Positions 31,245 to 34,131 of a stretch of DNA of 34,131 bases are shown one piece after another. The stretch's first letter is position 1. Every line of letters begins with the position of its first letter. The notes under the pieces are model-generated. The model was given only the letters and a program-made list of their open reading frames with translations. It had not been told where the DNA came from and made no database searches. The translations under genes were made by a program, and so were the position numbers. Origin of the DNA: Lachnospiraceae bacterium (GTDB taxonomy: Bacteria > Bacillota > Clostridia > Lachnospirales > Lachnospiraceae); NCBI GenBank assembly GCA_022773965.1, contig JALFNQ010000019.1:1-34131 (forward strand), read 5' to 3'.

Positions 31245-32888
31245 ATGAAGAAGACAAGGATATGTATGGCAGCAGCTATCGCTGTTTTGCTGGGTGTAAT
31301 GAGTGGTATATGTGTAAGGACACCGGAGAAACAGGTGAAAGAGTTTACTGCATTTTTTGCCGTGCAGGCAGATATGACAACCAGCGCTGATAATCGGATC
31401 AAAACGAAGATCGCGCAGATCACGGGGGCGAAGGCCAATGTGGAATGGCTGACCGGACAGACGGCATCCGAGAGTGTGGCGAGCATGATCCAGAGGGGAG
31501 AGTACCCTGATTTTATCAACGGATCGGATGCGACGGATCAGCTGATCCAGGCAGGAGCACTGGTTCCGCTGGAAGGATATCTGGATGATTATCCGTATTT
31601 GAAAGAATATCTCAATGAGAGCCGGAGAACTGCTCTGTACCGGTCAGATGGACATATTTACTATATTCCGCCCTTTGGCGTCATACAGGGGAAAAATACC
31701 GCGACGATCAATTCCGGTGAGGCATTCTGGATTCAGAAGCGGGTGCTGGAATGGGCGGGTTATCCGAAACTGCAAACGCTGGATGAATATTTTGAGGTGA
31801 TCCGGGATTATTTACAGGCGCATCCTGAGACAGACGGAGAAAAAAATACCGGCTTTGCGATCCTGTGTGATGACTGGCGGTACTTTTGTCTGGAAAACCC
31901 GCCGATGTTTCTGGCAGGCTATCCGAATGATGGGTGTGCGATCGTAGATCCCGTCACGCAAAAATCGTCTGTCTATGATACGATACCGGAGGCAAAGCAG
32001 TACTACCGGAAATTGAGTGAGATGTATGACTGCGGAGTCATAGACCCGGAGACATTTACATTATCCTTTCAGCAGTATCTGGACAAGCTGTCAACGGGAA
32101 GTGTTCTTGGAATGGTGGACCAGTACTGGCAGTTTATGACTGCGCAGAACAATCTGTATGCCAATGGAAAAGAGGAGTGCACCTATGTACCGTTTCCGAT
32201 CACAGCGGATGAAGGAATCAAGGGGAACTACAATTGTCGGGAAGAAAATCTGAACGTGGCGGATGGAATCGGAATTTCTGTTGATTGTGAGGATGTGGAA
32301 GGCGCCCTCCAGTTTTTAAACGATCTGCTTTCGCCGGAAGTCATGGTACTGCGCAACTGGGGCGAAGAGGGGATCGACTATGGAGTAGATGAAAACGGCT
32401 GCTTTTACCGAACGGCTGCACAGCGGGCATCCTGGGCAGATGATGATTATCTGAAGGAAAATGTATGTTCCTATCCATTTTTTCCGGCATATGAGGGAAT
32501 GCTCTCAGATGGGATCAATACGGTGCATCCTTCCGAACAGCCGGGGGAATATTATGACCGGTTGTCTGACTATGATAAAAAGATTCTGGATGCATACGGA
32601 TATCGTACCTGGGGGGAGTTTCTCGGGGAGGAACAGGAAGGAGAGCCGTGGTATCCCCTGTATTCCTGTACGGCAGACTGGCCCTCAGACAGTGCCTACG
32701 GTATCGCTGAAAAAAACATGGAGATGCTCAAACGCCGATGGCTGCCAAGGATCATCATGTCGGGAGAAGATGAATTTGAGAGAAACTGGAAGCTTTACAT
32801 GAGCAATTATGAGGCAAACGTGGATAGAAAGGCTTATGAAGAGCAATTGAATCTTGAAATTCAAAAAAGAGTTCAATGGACGAAATGA
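31245..32888 (+). CDS. Extracellular solute-binding protein (sugar ABC type), no linked permease
   Basis: The protein is 547 residues. The N-terminal hydrophobic stretch (MKKTRICMAAAIAVLLGVMS, then GIC) looks like a signal peptide. The Cys is preceded by Ile rather than Gly, Ala or Ser, so it lacks a canonical lipobox. The mature part fits family 1 bacterial solute-binding proteins of the large LipO/YtcQ type: DNRIKTKIAQITGAKANVEW, GEYPDFINGSDATDQLIQAGALVPLEGYL, YYIPPFG, and a C-terminal region of the QFLNDLLSPEVMVLRNWGEEGIDY kind. It follows the response regulator by 24 bp and ends at a terminator; no permease genes are next to it. It may feed a transporter encoded elsewhere or act as a sensory partner of the kinase. 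Confidence 0.88.
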   Translation: MKKTRICMAAAIAVLLGVMSGICVRTPEKQVKEFTAFFAVQADMTTSADNRIKTKIAQITGAKANVEWLTGQTASESVASMIQRGEYPDFINGSDATDQLIQAGALVPLEGYLDDYPYLKEYLNESRRTALYRSDGHIYYIPPFGVIQGKNTATINSGEAFWIQKRVLEWAGYPKLQTLDEYFEVIRDYLQAHPETDGEKNTGFAILCDDWRYFCLENPPMFLAGYPNDGCAIVDPVTQKSSVYDTIPEAKQYYRKLSEMYDCGVIDPETFTLSFQQYLDKLSTGSVLGMVDQYWQFMTAQNNLYANGKEECTYVPFPITADEGIKGNYNCREENLNVADGIGISVDCEDVEGALQFLNDLLSPEVMVLRNWGEEGIDYGVDENGCFYRTAAQRASWADDDYLKENVCSYPFFPAYEGMLSDGINTVHPSEQPGEYYDRLSDYDKKILDAYGYRTWGEFLGEEQEGEPWYPLYSCTADWPSDSAYGIAEKNMEMLKRRWLPRIIMSGEDEFERNWKLYMSNYEANVDRKAYEEQLNLEIQKRVQWTK

Positions 32889-32916
32889 TATGAGACTGTT
32901 TTTCAGAAAGATGATT

Positions 32917-32947
32917 ACTGTCATCGCTTGAAGCGGTGGCAGTTTTT
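32917..32947 (+). terminator. Terminator of the sensor-regulator-binding protein operon
   Basis: ACTGTCATCGC (32917-32927) pairs with GCGGTGGCAGT (32933-32943) with G-U pairs and a 5-base loop, followed by T5. Confidence 0.85.
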
Positions 32948-33020
32948 GTCTTTATTATTTGGGGAAAAATGCCGATAACAATAAATAGGATATTTTTTAT
33001 ATGTACAGGGAGGTCATGGT

Positions 33021-33605
33021 ATGAGTATGGTGATCAGTGCATCAAGTATGTTAAATCGGGCATATGCAGGAAATCCGGGCTACAAAGACCAAAGCTTTCG
33101 AGCCTGCAGCTCCAATCATGATGTCATGGGTGCAGATCGCAAGGCGATGGTGCGCGCGTTGGACAGACTGGAGCAGCTGGATTTTGATAGCGAGGACGAG
33201 AATGATACAAAATCGATCTACAATGCGGTTACATCTTATTTGGATGTCTATAACAATGCAGTCAGTTCGGCGATGGAGTCTGACAGCTCGGATATCCGCC
33301 GCACCGGAAAAAATATGAAAGCCTTGATGAAGGAATATGGCAGCTCGCTGGAAGAGATCGGTATTCAGGTAAAGAGTGACGGAACGGTGAAAATTGATAA
33401 AAGTGAGTTGAAAAAGGCAACTACCAGGCAGGTCTCAAAGGTGTTTGGAAATGAGGATTACCTTTCCGGCATGGGCCGATTGATGAAGAAATTAAGAAAT
33501 CAGGTAAACCGCGAGAGCCCGAAGCAGGAGGCTGTGCAGGAGACTGTGAAAAGCACGAACCTTCCATCGGAATCTGTCGGCAAGAACTTGAATTTGCTGG
33601 TCTAA
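33021..33605 (+). CDS. Small FliD-like protein of unknown role
   Basis: The protein is 194 residues with no signal peptide or membrane segment. Residues about 70-135 (YLDVYNNAVSSAM, then IRRTGKNMKALMKEYGSSLE and EIGIQVKSDGTVKIDKSELKKA) read like the C-terminal part of the flagellar hook cap FliD, which has a short helix pair followed by the pattern L-IGI-DGtl-D-L. The first 40 residues (MSMVISASSMLNRAYAGNPG) resemble the start of flagellar proteins exported without cleavage. No flagellar genes are near. GGGAGG is 8 bp before the ATG. It follows a terminator, so it is transcribed on its own. The function is unknown; the FliD likeness is a fold-level impression. Confidence 0.75.
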   Translation: MSMVISASSMLNRAYAGNPGYKDQSFRACSSNHDVMGADRKAMVRALDRLEQLDFDSEDENDTKSIYNAVTSYLDVYNNAVSSAMESDSSDIRRTGKNMKALMKEYGSSLEEIGIQVKSDGTVKIDKSELKKATTRQVSKVFGNEDYLSGMGRLMKKLRNQVNRESPKQEAVQETVKSTNLPSESVGKNLNLLV

Positions 33606-33688
33606 AGAATTATAATGTCTTTATGACTGCTTTGATCTTTGCGAAATCACAGACAAAAGGTCGATGCATAGATATAGGAGAACGAAAA

Positions 33689-34131
33689 ATGAAGAGAAAA
33701 TGGATAGCAGCACTGACAGCGATGATGATATCAGCAGTGATGGCTGTGCCCCAGATACCTTTGAACGCGCAGGCGGCAGTGGTACAGGAGGACGCTGTGC
33801 TGTATGGTGCATCGTCAGCGAATGGCACGGAAAAAGACACAGATGGTGACGGTGTGACCGATAATGGATTTGTTTATATAACGAGTGGTAATACTGCCAC
33901 GATCAAAGAATACAGGGGAACAGCTACCGCGCTGACAGTTCCTTTGCGTATTGAGGTCGGCTCAGGCACCAGTTCCAGCTCAGGTTCCGGCACATCAGGG
34001 ACAACGACTGCGACAGGCTATGATGTGACGGTGATCGACAGCGCAGCTTTTGCAGGAAATGCAGGTCTGACTTCGGTCACGATGCTGGGTGGTTCGACTA
34101 CCGGAAATAATAATAGCAGTTCTACGGCGGC
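33689..34131 (+). CDS. Secreted BspA-like (LRR_5) protein, N-terminal part (3' end outside window)
   Basis: The frame is open from ATG 33689 to the window edge (147 codons). It begins with a clear signal peptide (MKRKWIAALTAMMISAVMAV, then PQIPLNAQA) and GGAGA upstream. A calcium-loop-like DTDGDGVTD lies near residue 50. A Ser/Gly/Thr-rich stretch follows, and then TVIDSAAFAGNAGLTSVTML, the hallmark of BspA-type leucine-rich repeats (LRR_5). Such proteins are surface or secreted adhesion or binding proteins of gut bacteria. It is 83 bp from the FliD-like gene. Partial, so the total length and repeat number are unknown. Confidence 0.8.
   Translation, partial: MKRKWIAALTAMMISAVMAVPQIPLNAQAAVVQEDAVLYGASSANGTEKDTDGDGVTDNGFVYITSGNTATIKEYRGTATALTVPLRIEVGSGTSSSSGSGTSGTTTATGYDVTVIDSAAFAGNAGLTSVTMLGGSTTGNNNSSSTA

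Noticed and set aside
33830-33860. Dockerin in the protein at the window end
   Set aside because: DTDGDGVTD is a single calcium-loop-like segment; a dockerin needs two such loops with helices, and what follows looks like LRR_5.
1-34131. CRISPR array, tRNA or rRNA genes
   Set aside because: No regularly spaced direct repeats and no tRNA-like cloverleaf or rRNA stretch was seen in any intergenic region.

Overview
The window looks like the chromosome of an anaerobic Firmicute of the Lachnospiraceae (Roseburia-like). The reasons are moderate GC, strong AGGAGG-type ribosome sites, YesM/YesN-type regulation, and very large secreted xylan-active enzymes ending in a Big_2-like module. The genus is inference; the family-level call is fairly safe.

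Region 1 (1-10.5 kb) is conserved housekeeping. It holds the 3' part of dnaE, then pfkA, a SpoU-type rRNA methyltransferase, an unrecognised 87-residue gene and a small alarmone synthetase. On the minus strand are typA/bipA and a downstream XRE regulator. A double-OB single-strand-binding protein, a corrinoid adenosyltransferase-like ATPase, dapA and dapB follow on the plus strand. A stack of hairpins after dapB looks like a dispersed intergenic repeat.

Region 2 (10.68-16.55 kb) is a compact TetR-controlled gene set. A minus-strand TetR regulator faces a five-gene plus-strand operon: SCP2-like lipid-carrier protein, membrane-anchored alpha/beta hydrolase, condensation-domain-like acyltransferase, free acyl carrier protein, and AMP-forming acyl ligase. 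Two palindromes, GACC-N3-GGTC, flank the -10 of the operon promoter. I read this as a small acyl-activation, carrier and condensation pathway. Its product is unknown.

Region 3 (16.65-27.73 kb) is an arabinoxylan-degradation locus. A cytoplasmic GH43 enzyme is followed by a secreted protein of about 2082 residues that carries a paralogous GH43 module, three CBM22/CBM4_9-like modules inserted between that GH43 propeller and its C-terminal beta-sandwich, a cohesin-like module, a second and different GH43, a CBM6-like module, a long linker and a Big_2-like end. Between the two paralogues sits a 2449-bp mobile cassette (18384-20832). It has 21-bp perfect terminal inverted repeats beginning GTAA, a perfect 8-bp target duplication (TTGATTGT) and a truncated IS66 accessory ORF. 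Its cargo is an AAA ATPase/RloB pair of the kind linked to anti-phage defence. The cassette has no transposase of its own. This is the clearest newly visible system in the window.

Region 4 (27.8-34.1 kb) has a YesM-type sensor kinase and YesN-type response regulator overlapping by 26 bp, followed by an extracellular sugar-binding protein without permease genes and without a canonical lipobox. After a terminator come a small FliD-like protein and the start of a secreted BspA-like leucine-rich-repeat protein cut by the window edge.
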